A DNA stretch of 7,218 bases from Bacteroidales bacterium (GTDB taxonomy: Bacteria; Bacteroidota; Bacteroidia; Bacteroidales; VadinHA17), in contig DOTV01000055.1 of assembly GCA_003520925.1 (NCBI GenBank), positions 1-7,218 on the forward strand, written 5' to 3'. Below the pieces are notes generated by a model. The model had not been told where the DNA came from. It was given only the letters and a program-made list of their open reading frames with translations, and did no database searches. Position 1 is the stretch's first letter, and each line of letters starts with the position of its first letter. This document shows positions 6,156 to 7,218 of the stretch, piece after piece. Made by a program: the position numbers and the translations under genes.

Positions 6156-7218
6156 ATGAAGAGGATTGATGACAGGGTAACAGATATTACAAATGATATT
6201 AAGTGGATTGGTATTCTCGATTATGATATCAAGACATTTGATATTGTAATGAAAACTGAGTTCGGAACGACATACAATTCATATTTCATTGATTCAGTTA
6301 AAAAGACAGTTATTGAGGTTGCCAAGGAAAAATTCTTCGATGTTTATTTAAAGAAATTACAGAGTGTGACCGATCCCGAAGAATTGCAGTACATAATCCT
6401 GGATCATACTGAACCTGATCATTCGGGAAGTCTGAACCATCTTCTTGAGATTGCACCAGATGCAACTGTAGTGGGAAGTGGAAACGCGATAAGATACCTT
6501 GAGGATATAGTGAATATGCCGTTCAAATCTCTGATAGTTAAGGATGGCGACTCACTTGACCTGGGGAACAAGACATTAAGATTTATTTCTGCACCCAATC
6601 TGCACTGGCCTGATTCAATCTATACTTATATTGAGGAGGACAAGATCTTGTTTTCGTGTGATTCATTCGGTGCTCATTTTTGCGATTCAGATATTTTCAA
6701 TAATATGAGTCCTGAATACCATGAGGCTTATAAATATTATTTTGATGTCATATTGAAGCCGTACAGCCGGTTTATGATCAAGGCAATTGAAAAGATAAGG
6801 CCGCTTGCGATTGATGTCATCTGTCCGGGCCATGGGCCCGTTCATCGTGAAAACCTCCGGGAAATAATTAACCTTTCGGAAAAATATTCGAAGGAATATC
6901 TTGAACTTATCTCCGGTGGAGCGGCTAAAAGAGTACTAATAGCATACATCTCAGCTTATGGCTATACAAAGAAGGCTGCTGAGTATATAGCACAGGGGAT
7001 CAAACAATCGGGCGATTTTAAAATTGATGTTGCTGACATTGAAAATATTTCTGCTGTTGACCTTGATTCGAAACTGGCTTCATCAGATGCAATTCTTGCT
7101 GGTTCACCAACAATTAACCAGAATACTCTGCTTCCAATGTATAAGTTGTTTTCGCTTATCAATCCTCTGCGTGACAAAGGAAAACTGGCAGGTGCCTTCG
7201 GTTCCTACGGCTGGAGCG
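6156..7218 (+). CDS. flavodiiron protein (FprA/ROO family), 3' end cut off by the window
   Basis: Flavodiiron proteins reduce O2 to water, or NO to N2O, in the cytosol of anaerobes, using a diiron centre and FMN fed by rubredoxin or similar donors. The frame runs from ATG 6156 past the end, giving 354 residues of an expected 400 or so. The N-terminal beta-lactamase-like domain has a complete diiron ligand set: H84-x-E86-x-D88-H89 in DHTEPDHSGS, H150 in LHWPDS, D169 in CDSFG and H226 in PGHGP. The flavodoxin-like domain begins near residue 258, with an FMN phosphate loop SAYGYT (266-271) and further FMN-binding stretches AGSPTINQNT and GSYGWS at the edge. Whether a rubredoxin or other extra domain follows cannot be seen. 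It begins 10 bases after psd and may be read through from it. Sequence alone does not decide O2 versus NO preference. Confidence 0.94.
   Translation, partial: MKRIDDRVTDITNDIKWIGILDYDIKTFDIVMKTEFGTTYNSYFIDSVKKTVIEVAKEKFFDVYLKKLQSVTDPEELQYIILDHTEPDHSGSLNHLLEIAPDATVVGSGNAIRYLEDIVNMPFKSLIVKDGDSLDLGNKTLRFISAPNLHWPDSIYTYIEEDKILFSCDSFGAHFCDSDIFNNMSPEYHEAYKYYFDVILKPYSRFMIKAIEKIRPLAIDVICPGHGPVHRENLREIINLSEKYSKEYLELISGGAAKRVLIAYISAYGYTKKAAEYIAQGIKQSGDFKIDVADIENISAVDLDSKLASSDAILAGSPTINQNTLLPMYKLFSLINPLRDKGKLAGAFGSYGWS

Overview
This window holds eight genes from what looks like a Bacteroidota chromosome, probably an anaerobic Bacteroidales-like lineage. The assignment rests on four points. The gene order pyrE - SRPBCC - birA(reverse) - rsfS - ftsH - cdsA - psd is one I recall from that phylum. 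The FtsH second-region-of-homology wording (ADILDRALLRAGRFDRQ) fits it. Purine-rich Shine-Dalgarno sequences are missing in front of nearly every gene, and promoter-like sites match the Bacteroidota -7 consensus TAnnTTTG. The final gene, an FprA-type flavodiiron protein, points to an anaerobe or microaerophile that must remove O2 or NO. The DNA is moderately AT-rich by eye and looks uniform throughout. I see no sign of mobile elements, transferred DNA, CRISPR arrays, tRNA or rRNA genes.

Layout. Bases 1-38 are probably the tail of an upstream gene. pyrE (39-677) and a small SRPBCC-fold protein (682-1110) are co-oriented and 4 bases apart. They run tail-to-tail into birA, which lies on the reverse strand (1158-1898). 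birA and rsfS (2051-2425) diverge from a 152-base spacer that carries a promoter-like -7 element on each strand. From rsfS onward everything is forward and tightly packed: ftsH (2436-4601), cdsA (4607-5449, TTG start), psd (5489-6145) and a flavodiiron gene (6156 to beyond the window end). A good internal promoter candidate (TTTG, 20 bases, TAGTTTTG) lies over the cdsA stop and the cdsA-psd gap. No gene-free stretch exceeds about 150 bases.

Function. The genes are housekeeping: pyrimidine synthesis (pyrE), biotinylation of carboxylases (birA), ribosome hibernation (rsfS), membrane protein quality control (ftsH) and phosphatidylethanolamine synthesis. CdsA makes CDP-diacylglycerol and Psd decarboxylates phosphatidylserine. 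The intervening enzyme, PssA, is not in the window. FtsH beside lipid synthesis genes is suggestive because FtsH controls lipid enzymes in some bacteria, but nothing here proves such a link.

I did not find a previously undescribed system. The observations worth a second look are modest: promoter architecture, a TTG start, an active-site substitution in PyrE, and the uncharacterised SRPBCC protein.
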